Numbered from the stretch's first letter, positions 35,399 to 44,763 are shown. The stretch is DNA of 64,000 nucleotides from Galactobacillus timonensis (GCF_900240265.1 NZ_LT964739.1:1120709-1184708); one strand, 5' to 3'. Notes: generated by a model not told the origin, from the sequence alone. Numbers and translations: made by a program.

Positions 35399-37717
35399 AT
35401 GGAAGACAAGAAAAAGGCGGCCGCTCTGGAGAGGGTTGTTTCACTTGGCAGCGGCGCCGATTACTGGATGACGAAGGAAGATTCGGAGAATCATATTCCT
35501 TCGCTGCGGATGACGGACGGGCCCCATGGTCTGCGCAATCAGACGAATGATGCAGATACGGAGGGTGTCAATCGCAGCCGGCCGGCTGTCTGTTTTCCGA
35601 CAGCTTCTTTGACGGCGTGCTCGTTTGATGAAGATCTGCTCGCGGAAGAAGGCAGGGCAATTGCCCAGGAGGCACGGGATCAGAACGTAGGCATGGTTCT
35701 GGGACCCGGTGCCAACATCAAGCGGAATCCCCTGTGTGGAAGAAACTTTGAATATTTTTCGGAGGATCCGCTGGTATCCGGTACGCTGGCGGCAGGATGG
35801 ATCCGGGGCTGTCAGAGTGAGGGCATCTCCTGCTGTCTCAAGCATTTCGCCTGCAATAACCAGGAGTATGACCGCTTCATCTCCAATTCCATGGTTGATG
35901 AGCGTACGGCGCGGGAGATCTATCTGCGTCCCTTTGAGATTGCGGTGAAGAAGGCGCATCCATGGGCCATGATGTGTTCCTACAACAAGATCAACGGTGT
36001 CTACAGCTCCGTCAACCGGAAACTTCTGACTGACATCCTGCGGAAGGAATGGGGCTTTGACGGCATGGTCGTGACGGACTGGGGTGCGATGCATAACCGC
36101 ATCGATGCCTATCGGGCGGGATGCGATCTCAGCATGCCCGGCGGGATGGCCTACATGGAAAAGGAATGTGCGCAGCTGGCCGAAAGGGATGAAGACTTCC
36201 GCCGTATTGTTGAAGAAAGTGCGGAGCGTGTAAGGGATTCGATGCGCCGCGGGGCCAGGGCTCTGTCGGTTCCGTATTCGGCCGACTATGAGGCGCACCA
36301 TGATCTTGCTGGAAAAGTGGCCGCCGAAAGCATTGTTCTCTTGAAGAACGAGGACAGTATTCTTCCGTTAAGTTACGGTGAGTCTGTGTGTCTCATCGGA
36401 GATCTCGGGGATCATATGCGCTATCAGGGGTCGGGCAGCTCCCATGTCAATGCGATCCGGGTCGAGACGCTGAGGAATGAACTGGCAGATCTTCCCTATG
36501 CGGCCGGCTACGATGTCAATGGAAATGCGACGGAGCAGTCGATTGACGGGGCGGTGGAACTTGCGAAGAAGGCAGACAAGGTCATTGTCGTCGCCGGTCT
36601 GCCGGTCAGCGCGGAGTCGGAGGGCTTTGATCGTACGACGCTGGCAATGCCGGAAGGCATTGTGAAGACGGTGGAAGCGGTGGCGAAGGTGAATCCGAAT
36701 GTCATTGTCATCCTGCTGGCGGGAGGCGTTCTGGAGGTGCCGTTTGCGGATGATGTGAAGGCGGTTCTGTATGCGGGTCTTCCCGGGGAAGCCGGCGCTT
36801 CGGCACTGAAGAAGATTCTCTATGGAGAGGTGAATCCTTCGGGACGGCTTGCGGAAAGCTGGCCGATGAAATATGAGGACGTCGTCAATGCGGAGTACTA
36901 TGGGGAACCTCGCAGCGATGCGGAGTACCGGGAAGGGATCTACGTCGGCAGCCGCTACTATGAGAAGGCACATGTGCCGGTGCGCTTTGCGTTTGGACAG
37001 GGATTAAGCTATACGACGTTTGCATGTACGGATCTGAAGGTTGATGGCCGTACGGCTGCGGTGTCGGTTGAAAATACGGGGACGCGGGCCGGGAAACATA
37101 CGGTGCTTCTGTATGTAAGAAATCCGGAAGGCGGCTATCGGGAGGTGCGGAAGCTTGCCGGATTCCGCAAGATCGAACTTTCGCCCGGTGAACGCAGAAC
37201 GGTAATGTTTACGCTCGATGACCGTGATTTCTCCGTTTATGAAAAAGATCACTGGGAAGTGATCGGCGGTACGTATGAGATTGAGGCGGATGGTAAGCGG
37301 GTGGCGCTAAGCGTTGAAGGAAGCGAGCTTCCGGACAGCCCGTCGTGGTATTCGTCTCTGGAGGGAAAGCCCGGCCGTGATGATTTTGAGGAGCTGCTTG
37401 GCAGTATTCCTGCGGTGCAGCCGATCGGGCGCGGCCACTATTCGATGGACAGTACGCTGCGGCAGATGAGCAGCGATTCGAAGGTGGCACAGGTGATCGT
37501 AGGTCAGGTGTGCAGGCATGTGAAGAAGGCATGCGACGGGGATGACAGCAGTCCCGAATACCGCATGCTGCTGTCGACGGCGATTGACATTCCGCTGAGT
37601 TCGATCGAAGTGTTCGGGCGGGCGAAGCAGCGGCAGCTGGAAGGTCTTGTGGATATTGCCAACGGCAGTTACGGGCGGGGAATCTGGAAGGAGATTTCGG
37701 CACTGTTTGGCAAGTAA
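35399..37717 (+). CDS. Glycoside hydrolase family 3 (beta-glucosidase-like)
   Basis: Glycosidase of 772 residues with no signal peptide, so cytoplasmic. The N-terminal GH3 barrel (about 1-280) has LRMTDGPHGLR, KHFACNNQEYDR and the nucleophile Asp in VVTDWGAMHNR (about 226). The second GH3 domain (about 295-530) has ESIVLLKNEDSILPL, followed by a fibronectin-III-like domain (about 560-640, LLYVRNPEGGYREV) and a C-terminal tail of about 120 residues. ATG 35399 is preceded by ACGGAG. An in-frame GTG lies at 35375. The substrate is probably a beta-linked oligosaccharide. The CPBP gene follows on the same strand. Confidence 0.93.
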   Translation: MEDKKKAAALERVVSLGSGADYWMTKEDSENHIPSLRMTDGPHGLRNQTNDADTEGVNRSRPAVCFPTASLTACSFDEDLLAEEGRAIAQEARDQNVGMVLGPGANIKRNPLCGRNFEYFSEDPLVSGTLAAGWIRGCQSEGISCCLKHFACNNQEYDRFISNSMVDERTAREIYLRPFEIAVKKAHPWAMMCSYNKINGVYSSVNRKLLTDILRKEWGFDGMVVTDWGAMHNRIDAYRAGCDLSMPGGMAYMEKECAQLAERDEDFRRIVEESAERVRDSMRRGARALSVPYSADYEAHHDLAGKVAAESIVLLKNEDSILPLSYGESVCLIGDLGDHMRYQGSGSSHVNAIRVETLRNELADLPYAAGYDVNGNATEQSIDGAVELAKKADKVIVVAGLPVSAESEGFDRTTLAMPEGIVKTVEAVAKVNPNVIVILLAGGVLEVPFADDVKAVLYAGLPGEAGASALKKILYGEVNPSGRLAESWPMKYEDVVNAEYYGEPRSDAEYREGIYVGSRYYEKAHVPVRFAFGQGLSYTTFACTDLKVDGRTAAVSVENTGTRAGKHTVLLYVRNPEGGYREVRKLAGFRKIELSPGERRTVMFTLDDRDFSVYEKDHWEVIGGTYEIEADGKRVALSVEGSELPDSPSWYSSLEGKPGRDDFEELLGSIPAVQPIGRGHYSMDSTLRQMSSDSKVAQVIVGQVCRHVKKACDGDDSSPEYRMLLSTAIDIPLSSIEVFGRAKQRQLEGLVDIANGSYGRGIWKEISALFGK

Positions 37718-37744
37718 AAAAGTTTGTTTATAATAGAAACAAAT

Positions 37745-38695
37745 ATGGCAAATCAGCCGGTACGGATTACAAAGCGGCAGGCGAAGCGTCAGATCAACTG
37801 TCTGGGCGTTTCACTGATCCTTTATATTGTTTATTATGCGCTGCTCCATTACGGGATCCCTCTTCTGGAAAAGAGCGTTCCCGGTCTCTGGGTGAGCTAT
37901 GTGAAGCTTCCCGCCTGGATGGATGGCGACCTTTTGGTGATGGCTGCCGGGATTGCGGGACTATTGATCAGTGTGTTCGTGTGCTTTGCGATCAGTTCGC
38001 GGAAGCTGGATCTCAACATTCATAACTATCTTGGTAAGCGGAAGATCAAGCCGCTGCGCCGCTTCGGACTGTCCTGCGTTGCGGCATCGATCTGTCTGAT
38101 CGTGATGTCGGTGCTGACGCTGTTTACCTTTTTCATGCGGACGCAGAATCAGCGGTTTACCTTTATCGGGGATTATTCGACGGCGCTGAATATTGAGAAG
38201 AACATTGTCTACTTTGTGCTGTATGTGGTTGTGGTTCCGCTGTGTGATGAGGTGATTTTCCGGGGCGTGATTCAGCGGCAGCTGGGACACTACGGGCGCT
38301 ACTTCGGGGTGCTCGGATCGGCGTTTCTGTATATGCTGGCGCAGGTGAATCCGATGAATGCGATGATGGCGTTTTTCCTGGGATGGTTTCTTTCGCTGGT
38401 GACGCTGAAGTATCATTCGATCCGGCCGGCGATGGGGATCCATATGTTTGCGGCAATGTTCATTGAGGCATTGAACATGATTCCTGGAAAGTATCTGTGG
38501 CTGATGTCGATCCTGATGGTGATTGTCTACATTACGGCAGCCGTTACGATCACTTCATTGAAGAATGAAAAGGTGCAGGTGCGCTGGGGTGCGACCGAAG
38601 GAAAGCTTTGGGGCATTCTGCTGAGTTCATGGTCGATCATTGTGTGCATCCTGCTGTTTGCGGCAAACATGGTGCTGGCATTTGTGACTGTCTAA
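37745..38695 (+). CDS. CPBP-family intramembrane glutamic protease
   Basis: Membrane protein of 316 residues with about eight hydrophobic segments, in the CPBP (CAAX protease/bacteriocin-processing) family. Motif 1 is DEVIFRGVIQRQL (about residues 161-173), motif 2 is MAFFLGWFLSLV (about 207-218), and motif 3 has His in MGIHMFAAMFIEAL (about 230-243). The catalytic Glu and His are present. The classic EExxxR first motif reads as a single Glu, D-E-V-I-F-R. TATAAT at 37729-37734 sits just upstream, so the gene may have its own promoter. The physiological substrate is unknown. Confidence 0.86.
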   Translation: MANQPVRITKRQAKRQINCLGVSLILYIVYYALLHYGIPLLEKSVPGLWVSYVKLPAWMDGDLLVMAAGIAGLLISVFVCFAISSRKLDLNIHNYLGKRKIKPLRRFGLSCVAASICLIVMSVLTLFTFFMRTQNQRFTFIGDYSTALNIEKNIVYFVLYVVVVPLCDEVIFRGVIQRQLGHYGRYFGVLGSAFLYMLAQVNPMNAMMAFFLGWFLSLVTLKYHSIRPAMGIHMFAAMFIEALNMIPGKYLWLMSILMVIVYITAAVTITSLKNEKVQVRWGATEGKLWGILLSSWSIIVCILLFAANMVLAFVTV

Positions 38696-38701
38696 AAAAA
38701 G

Positions 38702-38750
38702 GGCTGGCGGCCGGATTACGGGATCCGGCTGTCAGCCTGTTTCTTTTTCT
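38702..38750 (+). terminator. Intrinsic terminator after the CPBP gene
   Basis: GGCTGGCGGCCGGAT pairs with ATCCGGCTGTCAGCC around a short loop, followed by a T-rich run (TTTCTTTTTC). Confidence 0.85.
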
Positions 38751-38783
38751 TTTCTTTTTCTTCTTTGGGTGTGCGCGCTGGTT

Positions 38784-39041
38784 TCAGCCTTTGAGGCCTT
38801 CTTCCTGGCGCTGCATGTTTTCGACGACGACGTCATAGATGTCGCCGATGGACTGGCCGTATTCGAGGATCTTCCACGGTTCGTTGGTATGGAAGTGAAT
38901 CTTGATCAGCGTATCGTCGCCGACAACAAGCAGGCAATCGCCCTTGAAGTGCGAAAGAATGTAGTCATGAATGTCATCTTCGGACAGGTTCTTGCCGTCG
39001 ATGAGAAGCTGGGTATCAAACTTGAATTCAAGCTGTTCCAT
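38784..39041 (-). CDS. Small stand-alone protein related to the C-terminal domain of FakA/DAK2-type kinases
   Basis: Protein of 85 residues. KIHFHTNEPWKILEYGQSIG (about 48-67) and IYDVVVENMQRQ (about 69-80) match the C-terminal part of FakA/YloV proteins (fatty-acid kinase related to dihydroxyacetone kinases). The kinase domain is absent. It begins with ATG at 39041 behind GGAGATCC. Whether it is a functional small binding protein or a relic of a longer gene is not clear. It is intact, with no frameshift, and similar short proteins are annotated in related Bacillota as far as I recall. Confidence 0.7.
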   Translation of the reverse strand: MEQLEFKFDTQLLIDGKNLSEDDIHDYILSHFKGDCLLVVGDDTLIKIHFHTNEPWKILEYGQSIGDIYDVVVENMQRQEEGLKG

Positions 39042-39158
39042 AAATCAGGATCTCCTCTGCTTTTGTTGATTATAGCATTTCGCCGGTTTTAAGGCGGTAC
39101 ACGGATACGCACTTCTGTACTGCGTGATGGTGGGACATTGTTAATGGCATGCGAACCT

Positions 39159-39923
39159 TCAGATCGCTTGAAGCACTGCGATGCAGAGTCTCAGTGCTTT
39201 CTGTAAGGAGTTTTTCCCCCAGTCACGCTCATTGTGCTCCTGAATATTTGCAAGAGAATCTGCTGTATAAAGAATCTGTCCGAAAGAAGCACCTCGTTTC
39301 CTGGCACAGGCAGCCAATGCGGCACACTCCATCTCGACAGTTGTGCATCCTTCTGCTTTGCGATACTTTACCATGTCCTGCGTTTCCCGGAAGAATCCGT
39401 CCGTTGTCCATGTGATGCACTCCTGGAACGGGATCTTATGCGCAAGAAGAGTAGTCTCAATGGTGTCCCGGATATCTTTGTCAAGTTCGATATAGCGGGA
39501 TGCCGGAAGATAATGATATGAGGTTCCCTCGTCCCGTAATGCTTTTACTGGAATGAGAAATTCGTTTTCGGGCAGATCAGTCAGGACGCCGCAGGAGCCG
39601 GTTGAAATGATTTTTCTGCAGCCGCAGGCGATGAGAAAGTCCATCAGCTGTGCTGCCGCAGGCGCGCCCAAAGGGGCGGCACAAAGACAAATTTCCATAC
39701 CATCCTGCTGAATGATATAAACAGGATAATCCCGGGTTATGGTTTCGAATGTTTCTGCAACAGCGGCGTTTGCCTGCAGAGCGTAATCATCAACTGTATG
39801 GCCGAGAAAGGCATAGATGCATTTTTCGGGAAGCTTCAGTTGTTGGGTACCAAGGTTTGGTTTTATGACTTCTTCCGAACTGGAATCGTATTCCAAAATC
39901 GGCAGCTCGTGTTTTTGGATCAT
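39159..39923 (-). CDS. Nucleoside phosphorylase (uridine/purine phosphorylase-like)
   Basis: PNP/UDP-family enzyme of 254 residues, which would split a nucleoside with phosphate to base and ribose-1-phosphate. The phosphate and ribose site region IISTGSCGVL is near residues 94-103, and the ribose-binding pair is in TTVEMECAALAA near 195-206. The N-terminal part includes LGHTVDDYALQ. Whether it prefers uridine, purine nucleosides or MTA cannot be settled from sequence. No operon partner is present. The tRNA-Leu gene lies 92 bp upstream on the same strand. Confidence 0.87.
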   Translation of the reverse strand: MIQKHELPILEYDSSSEEVIKPNLGTQQLKLPEKCIYAFLGHTVDDYALQANAAVAETFETITRDYPVYIIQQDGMEICLCAAPLGAPAAAQLMDFLIACGCRKIISTGSCGVLTDLPENEFLIPVKALRDEGTSYHYLPASRYIELDKDIRDTIETTLLAHKIPFQECITWTTDGFFRETQDMVKYRKAEGCTTVEMECAALAACARKRGASFGQILYTADSLANIQEHNERDWGKNSLQKALRLCIAVLQAI

Positions 39924-40014
39924 CCTGATTTCTTAAACTCCTTTCGGGAAGCAATGAAAATAAAAAGTATCCGGACCCTCTTCCATAGAGAATCGGGCCC
40001 GGGTACGAACGATA

Positions 40015-40101
40015 TGGTGGCCCAGGCCGGACTCGAACCGGCACGGCATCGCTGCCGGGGGATTTTGAGTCCCCTACGTCTACCAGTTCCATCACTGGGC
40101 C
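40015..40101 (-). tRNA. tRNA-Leu (anticodon CAA)
   Basis: Read on the minus strand, the acceptor GGCCCAG pairs with CTGGGCC. The anticodon stem GGGGA/TCCCC encloses the loop CTCAAAA (anticodon CAA). A long variable arm (CGGCA-GCGA-TGCCG) and the T-loop GGTTCGAGTCC are present. The 3' CCA is encoded. The class II architecture confirms leucine. Confidence 0.95.
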
Positions 40102-40163
40102 GTGCATTTATTCTATGCCAGGAAGGCTGTTTGGGCAAGGTTAGCAGTTTAATAAACAAAGTG

Positions 40164-40190
40164 CTAGCACTCGTTTGACATGAGTGCTAG
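40164..40190. promoter_or_regulatory. CIRCE element upstream of lon
   Basis: CTAGCACTC (40164-40172) and GAGTGCTAG (40182-40190) form a perfect 9-bp inverted repeat with a 9-bp spacer, the CIRCE architecture recognised by the heat-shock repressor HrcA (consensus TTAGCACTC-N9-GAGTGCTAA). A TTGACA hexamer lies in the spacer (40175-40180), although a well-spaced -10 is not obvious. It ends 45 bp before the lon start. Confidence 0.9.
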
Positions 40191-40234
40191 ATTATATGCG
40201 TAGCAAATTTTTTCAAGCCGAAAGGAGGCTTTCT

Positions 40235-42520
40235 ATGGCACAGATCGTTCCTGTATATAACACACTGGTTCTTCCGGGAACCGTGTTCTACATGACAAGT
40301 GATAACTATAAGACGTTGACAGGGCAGGATCCGGTCAGCGGCGACCGTCTGATTTTTCTGATCAAGAAGAACCAGGTTGAGCCGAAGGATTATGCGGCAG
40401 AAACGTTTTATCCGCTGGGCGTTACGGCAAGTATCGGTGAGGTCAGTTCGAACGGATACATTGAGATCAAGGCCGATGCCCGTGTGAAGGTGGAGTCGCT
40501 TACCTTCAATGAGGATCATTCCATCAACGTGGAGTCCATGATCCGCAAGCCCTACAAAGAGGATCTTCCGCTCGAGGATGAGCAGCGCCGCCTGGAACAG
40601 ATGAAGAGTGCGCTGGTCCGTTCCCTTTCTGCTTCGCCATGGGCACAGATGGCCCGGGGCTGGGTCAATCAGTTTGACTCCATCAGTGAACTGGCCGTGA
40701 TGACGAGTCAGTGGCTGTCGCTCAATGCGGAAGGCCGCTATGCGATTCTTGCGGCAGACTCCCGTTCCCAGCAGACGGACCTGATCGAAAAGGCCGTCTA
40801 TCAGTTTACGGAGCCGGCGGTCGTTACCAATGAAGCGGAACAGGCGCAGGAGAACGATAACCAGAAGGCGTATCGTGAACAGGCAATCCGCAAGCAGATG
40901 GAATATCTGCAGCAGGAGCTCGATGAGATGCACCCGGAGAATATTACCGATGTCCGTAAGCTGCAGAAGAAGATTGAAGATTCGGGAATGAACGAGACGG
41001 CGCGCCGGGAAGCGGACAAGGTGCTGTCGCGCATGAAGCAGGAGGGGCAGAATTCGCCAGAGTATGGTAATCTGTACAACTACCTGGACTTCATTACGTC
41101 GCTTTCCTGGAAGAAGGCGGAGATGAAGCCGATCGATCTGAACAAGGCCGAGGCAATTCTCAACGAGGATCATTACGGATTGAAGAAGGTGAAGGAGCGT
41201 GTTCTGCAGCAGATTGCGGTCATGGATCTGAACAAGAAGCAGTCGGGTTCGATTCTTCTCTTCGTCGGTGCGCCGGGTACGGGCAAGACGAGTATCGGCA
41301 AGTCGATTGCCAAGGCGCTCGATCGTCCGTATGTACGTGTCGCTTTGGGCGGTGCGCGTGATGAGGCCGATATCCGCGGCCATCGGAGAACCTATATCGG
41401 CGCTATGCCGGGCCGTATTATGGATGGAATTGCGAAGGCCGGTGCAAGCAATCCGGTGATGGTGCTGGATGAGATTGATAAGCTTGGCGTTTCCTATGAG
41501 GGGGATCCGAGCAGCGCGCTGCTGGAGGTGCTGGATCCGGAGCAGAACAATACGTTTACGGATCATTATCTGAATGTTCCGTATGATCTGAGTGATGTGC
41601 TGTTTATCTGCACGGCGAATACGCTGGATTCGATTCCGGCGCCGTTACTGGACCGTATGGAGATCATTGAGTTCAACGGTTATACGGCGGCGGACAAGTT
41701 CCAGATTGCCAAGCGTCATCTGCTTCCGAAGGCACGGGCGAAGATGGGCATCAAGGCAAAGGATATGACGGTGACCGATTCCGCGATCCGCTCCATCATC
41801 AGTAATTACACGATGGAGGGCGGTGTCCGTGGTCTGCAGAAGCGCCTTGAGACGCTGTGCCGTTCGGCGGCGGTGGAAATCGCCAAGGGCCGCAAGACGA
41901 CGCTGCGCATTACGAATTCCAATCTGCAGCACTACATGGATATGCACCCGATTCACCATGAACATGTGCTGGCGCAGAAGAAGCCCGGCGTTGTGACAGG
42001 TCTTGCCTGGACGCAGGCGGGCGGCGAAATTCTGTTTATTGAGTCGCTGCTTACGGTGGGCAGTGGTCGTCTGATCGTTACGGGGCAGCTGGGCGATGTG
42101 ATGAAGGAGTCGGTTCAGATTGCGCTTTCGCTGGTGAAGGCGATGTTCCCGAAGGAGGCGGAGCAGCTCAAGGATCATGATCTTCATGTTCATGTGCCGG
42201 AGGGTGCTGTGAAGAAGGATGGGCCTTCGGCCGGCATTACGCTGACGACGGCGCTGGCGTCGTTACTGACGGGAAAGCGTGTGTCGAGTGAATATGCAAT
42301 GACCGGTGAAGTATCGCTGCGGGGCAATGTGATGCCGATCGGTGGTCTGCCGGAGAAGCTGATGGCGGCGCAGAGAGCCGGTGTCAAGACGGTATTCATT
42401 CCGAAGGATAATGTCGATGATCTCGACGAGGTTCCGGAGGAAGTGAAGAAGAAGCTGAACATTGTTCCGGTCAGCGAGGTGAAGGATGTTCTGAAGGCGG
42501 TCGGCATTCTGGATCGCTGA
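40235..42520 (+). CDS. lon: ATP-dependent protease Lon
   Basis: Cytosolic AAA+ serine protease that degrades damaged and regulatory proteins, 761 residues. The N-terminal substrate domain is at about 1-190, followed by a coiled helical region. The AAA domain has Walker A GAPGTGKTS (about 345-353) and Walker B VMVLDEIDKLG (about 410-420). The protease domain has the catalytic Ser in KKDGPSAGITL (about 667) and Lys in GEVSLRGNVMPIGGLPEKLM (about 709). Start 40235 follows AAAGGAGG. The CIRCE element ahead of it predicts control by HrcA. rarA follows after 12 bp. Confidence 0.96.
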   Translation: MAQIVPVYNTLVLPGTVFYMTSDNYKTLTGQDPVSGDRLIFLIKKNQVEPKDYAAETFYPLGVTASIGEVSSNGYIEIKADARVKVESLTFNEDHSINVESMIRKPYKEDLPLEDEQRRLEQMKSALVRSLSASPWAQMARGWVNQFDSISELAVMTSQWLSLNAEGRYAILAADSRSQQTDLIEKAVYQFTEPAVVTNEAEQAQENDNQKAYREQAIRKQMEYLQQELDEMHPENITDVRKLQKKIEDSGMNETARREADKVLSRMKQEGQNSPEYGNLYNYLDFITSLSWKKAEMKPIDLNKAEAILNEDHYGLKKVKERVLQQIAVMDLNKKQSGSILLFVGAPGTGKTSIGKSIAKALDRPYVRVALGGARDEADIRGHRRTYIGAMPGRIMDGIAKAGASNPVMVLDEIDKLGVSYEGDPSSALLEVLDPEQNNTFTDHYLNVPYDLSDVLFICTANTLDSIPAPLLDRMEIIEFNGYTAADKFQIAKRHLLPKARAKMGIKAKDMTVTDSAIRSIISNYTMEGGVRGLQKRLETLCRSAAVEIAKGRKTTLRITNSNLQHYMDMHPIHHEHVLAQKKPGVVTGLAWTQAGGEILFIESLLTVGSGRLIVTGQLGDVMKESVQIALSLVKAMFPKEAEQLKDHDLHVHVPEGAVKKDGPSAGITLTTALASLLTGKRVSSEYAMTGEVSLRGNVMPIGGLPEKLMAAQRAGVKTVFIPKDNVDDLDEVPEEVKKKLNIVPVSEVKDVLKAVGILDR

Positions 42521-42532
42521 TATAATGTCTGC

Positions 42533-43882
42533 GTGAGCACATTGTTTGATTACGCAGGTGAAACGGATAAGAAAAGGAGCGAACCTTTAGCGGCGCGCAT
42601 GCGCCCCGAGACGCTGGACGATGTTGTCGGTCAGCAGGAAGTGATCGGAAAAGGGTCGCTCCTTTATCGTGCCATCAAGGCGGATCGTCTGAGTTCGATC
42701 ATTCTCTACGGCCCTCCTGGAACCGGAAAGACGACGCTGGCACATGTGATTGCCAATTCGACGAAGGCTGCGTTTCTGCAGGTCAATGCGACCAATGCGG
42801 GAAAGAAAGATCTGGAGGATGTGGTCCGTGCTGCGAAGGAAAACCTCGGTGCATACGGGCGGCGGACAATCCTCTTCATCGATGAGATTCATCGCTTCAA
42901 CAAGGCGCAGCAGGACTATCTTCTTCCCTATGTTGAAGACGGTACGCTGATTCTGATCGGGGCGACGACGGAGAATCCGTACTTTGAGGTGAACGGCGCT
43001 CTGCTTTCGCGGTCGCGGATTTTTGAGCTGAAGCCGTTGACGCAGGAAGACATTGAGACAATCATCCGGCGGGCACTGGCGGATCCGATCAAAGGTGTGG
43101 CGGCTGACAATGTGGTGATGGATGAGGATGCGATTCACTTTCTGGCGGATGTGGCGGACGGTGATGCGCGGGCGGCGCTCAATGCGGTGGAGCTGGCCGA
43201 TCTGACGACGGACCGCAGTGATGACGGCAGTGTTCATGTGACGTTGGTGGTGGCGCAGCAGTGCATTCAGAAGAAGGCGATCCACTACGATAAGAACGGG
43301 GATAATCATTATGATACGATCTCGGCGTTCATTAAGTCGATGCGGGGATCGGATCCGGATGCGGCACTGTATTATCTTGCCCGTATGCTTGAGGCGGGGG
43401 AGGATGTGCGCTTCATTTCGCGCCGGATCATGATTGCGGCAAGTGAAGAGTGCGGGACGGCGGATCCAAGGGCTCTGGAAGTTGCGGCGGCTGCGGCAGT
43501 TGCGGTGGAAAGAGTCGGGATGCCGGAGAGTGCGATCATTCTGGCCAATGCGGCCTGCTATGTGGCGACGGCGCCGAAGTCAAATGCCTGCTCGAAGGGC
43601 ATTGAACTGGCGATGGATGAGGTACATAAGAGCGGTAATCTTCCGATTCCTCCGTATCTGCAGGATGCGCACTATAACAGTGCTTCGAAGCTGAACCGCG
43701 GCGTCGGCTACAAGTATGCGCATGACTATGATCATCACTGGGTACAGCAGCAGTATCTGCCGGACGCGATTAAAGACAAGAAGTTCTATCTGTTCTCGGA
43801 TGTTGCGTACGAAGAGCGTCTGAAGAAGTACTTCGATGCGATCGGCAAGAAAGACTACGGAAAAGAAAAGAAGGGGCAATAA
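42533..43882 (+). CDS. rarA: Replication-associated recombination protein RarA (MgsA)
   Basis: AAA+ ATPase related to clamp loaders that acts at stalled replication forks, 449 residues. Walker A is [12 protein letters not shown] (about 60-71) and Walker B is [14 protein letters not shown] (about 116-129). The sensor is [13 protein letters not shown], and the C-terminal tetramerisation region has [18 protein letters not shown] and [20 protein letters not shown] residues near 395-410. A GTG start is used, 12 bp after lon, so it may share the heat-shock transcript. Its last codons occur again, decayed, at 44678-44753. Confidence 0.93.
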   Translation: MSTLFDYAGETDKKRSEPLAARMRPETLDDVVGQQEVIGKGSLLYRAIKADRLSSIILYGPPGTGKTTLAHVIANSTKAAFLQVNATNAGKKDLEDVVRAAKENLGAYGRRTILFIDEIHRFNKAQQDYLLPYVEDGTLILIGATTENPYFEVNGALLSRSRIFELKPLTQEDIETIIRRALADPIKGVAADNVVMDEDAIHFLADVADGDARAALNAVELADLTTDRSDDGSVHVTLVVAQQCIQKKAIHYDKNGDNHYDTISAFIKSMRGSDPDAALYYLARMLEAGEDVRFISRRIMIAASEECGTADPRALEVAAAAAVAVERVGMPESAIILANAACYVATAPKSNACSKGIELAMDEVHKSGNLPIPPYLQDAHYNSASKLNRGVGYKYAHDYDHHWVQQQYLPDAIKDKKFYLFSDVAYEERLKKYFDAIGKKDYGKEKKGQ

Positions 43883-43888
43883 CTGATG

Positions 43889-43922
43889 ACGAAGGATATC
43901 CAGGATATTCCTTCGTTTTTTT
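43889..43922 (+). terminator. Intrinsic terminator after rarA
   Basis: ACGAAGGA pairs with TCCTTCGT around an inner TATCC/GGATA stem and is followed by TTTTTTT. Confidence 0.85.
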
Positions 43923-44096
43923 ACCTGAAGCAGAACAGAGCAGAGAATTCGGATTTTCAATATTCTGCCTGATGAGATCGGAACAGGAGACACAGGTAAC
44001 ATGCATATATTTTCCAAATTTAAAGCTGATGTAATGATGTTGTGTTGAAAAAAGCAGAATTATTTTGTATATAGAAATTGAACAGAGGTGCTATTT

Positions 44097-44369
44097 ATGA
44101 CAACAACAAATTTGAATGTTCGAATGGATAAGGACGTCAAAGATCAGGCCGAAGAAATCTTTAATGAGCTTGGCATGAGTATGACTACTGCTGTAAACAT
44201 TTTTATGAGGGCAACGATCCGTGAACATGGAATACCTTTTGAGTTGAAACTGGATGTGCCGAATGAAACAACTGCAGATGCAATTGAAGAAGGAAGAAAA
44301 ATGGTATCTGACCCCTCTGCGCCGAGATATTCCAGTATGGATGAACTAAAATCGGCACTCGACGTATGA
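44097..44369 (+). CDS. RelB/DinJ-family antitoxin
   Basis: Antitoxin of 90 residues. The N-terminal ribbon-helix-helix has TTNLNVRMDKDVKDQAEEIF (about 2-21) and LGMSMTTAVNIFMRATIREH (about 25-44). The C-terminal tail (SDPSAPRYSSMDELKSAL) would cover the toxin active site. It probably also represses its own operon. ATG 44097 follows AGAGGTGC. The ATG of the toxin gene overlaps its stop by 4 bases, giving coupled translation. It lies between rarA and a duplicated rarA tail, which suggests acquisition as a cassette. Confidence 0.92.
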   Translation: MTTTNLNVRMDKDVKDQAEEIFNELGMSMTTAVNIFMRATIREHGIPFELKLDVPNETTADAIEEGRKMVSDPSAPRYSSMDELKSALDV

Positions 44370-44647
44370 AATATGATGTGCAGTTTACTTCGCAGTTTAA
44401 AAAGGACTTGAAACTTGCAAAGAAGCAGAACAAGAGTCTTGACAAGCTGTTTGACGTAATCGAAATTCTGGCGAATGGCGGGACACTGGACCCAAAATAC
44501 AGAGACCATGATCTCGCCGGTAACTACAAAGGGACACGAGAATGCCATATCGAACCGGATTGGCTTCTGATTTATGAAATCTGTGGAGATGTGCTTGTTC
44601 TAATGCTTTATCGTCTTGGCTCACATTCTGAATTGTTTAAGAAATGA
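44366..44647 (+). CDS. YafQ-family mRNA interferase toxin
   Basis: Ribosome-dependent endoribonuclease of the RelE/YafQ family, 93 residues. Signatures are VQFTSQFKKDLKLAKKQNKS near the start, LDPKYRDHDLAGNYKGTREC (about 48-67), HIEPDWLLIYEI (about 68-79) and a C-terminal LMLYRLGSHSELF containing the conserved His. All expected catalytic positions (two internal His, Asp and the C-terminal His) are present, so it should be active and need its partner antitoxin. It overlaps the antitoxin gene by 4 bp. Confidence 0.93.
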   Translation: MKYDVQFTSQFKKDLKLAKKQNKSLDKLFDVIEILANGGTLDPKYRDHDLAGNYKGTRECHIEPDWLLIYEICGDVLVLMLYRLGSHSELFKK

Positions 44648-44677
44648 GCGGAGGGCAGAAAGTTTGGAAATTAAACC

Positions 44678-44753
44678 TGTTTTCGGATGTTGCCCATGAA
44701 TTCGGCTAAAGAAGTATTTCGATATCATTGGCAAGAAAGACTACGGAAAATAA
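44678..44753 (+). pseudogene. Duplicated, frameshifted 3' end of rarA
   Basis: This stretch repeats the last roughly 75 bases of rarA (43799-43872). CTGTT(T/C)TCGGATGTTGC and a 20-base block coding for GKKDYGK align closely, but an in-frame stop and an indel (GAATTCGGCTAAAG in place of GAAGAGCGTCTGAAG) destroy the reading frame. It is followed by its own strong terminator. With the intact rarA end it brackets the dinJ/yafQ module like an imperfect direct repeat. Confidence 0.85.
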
Positions 44754-44763
44754 GCATAATTGA

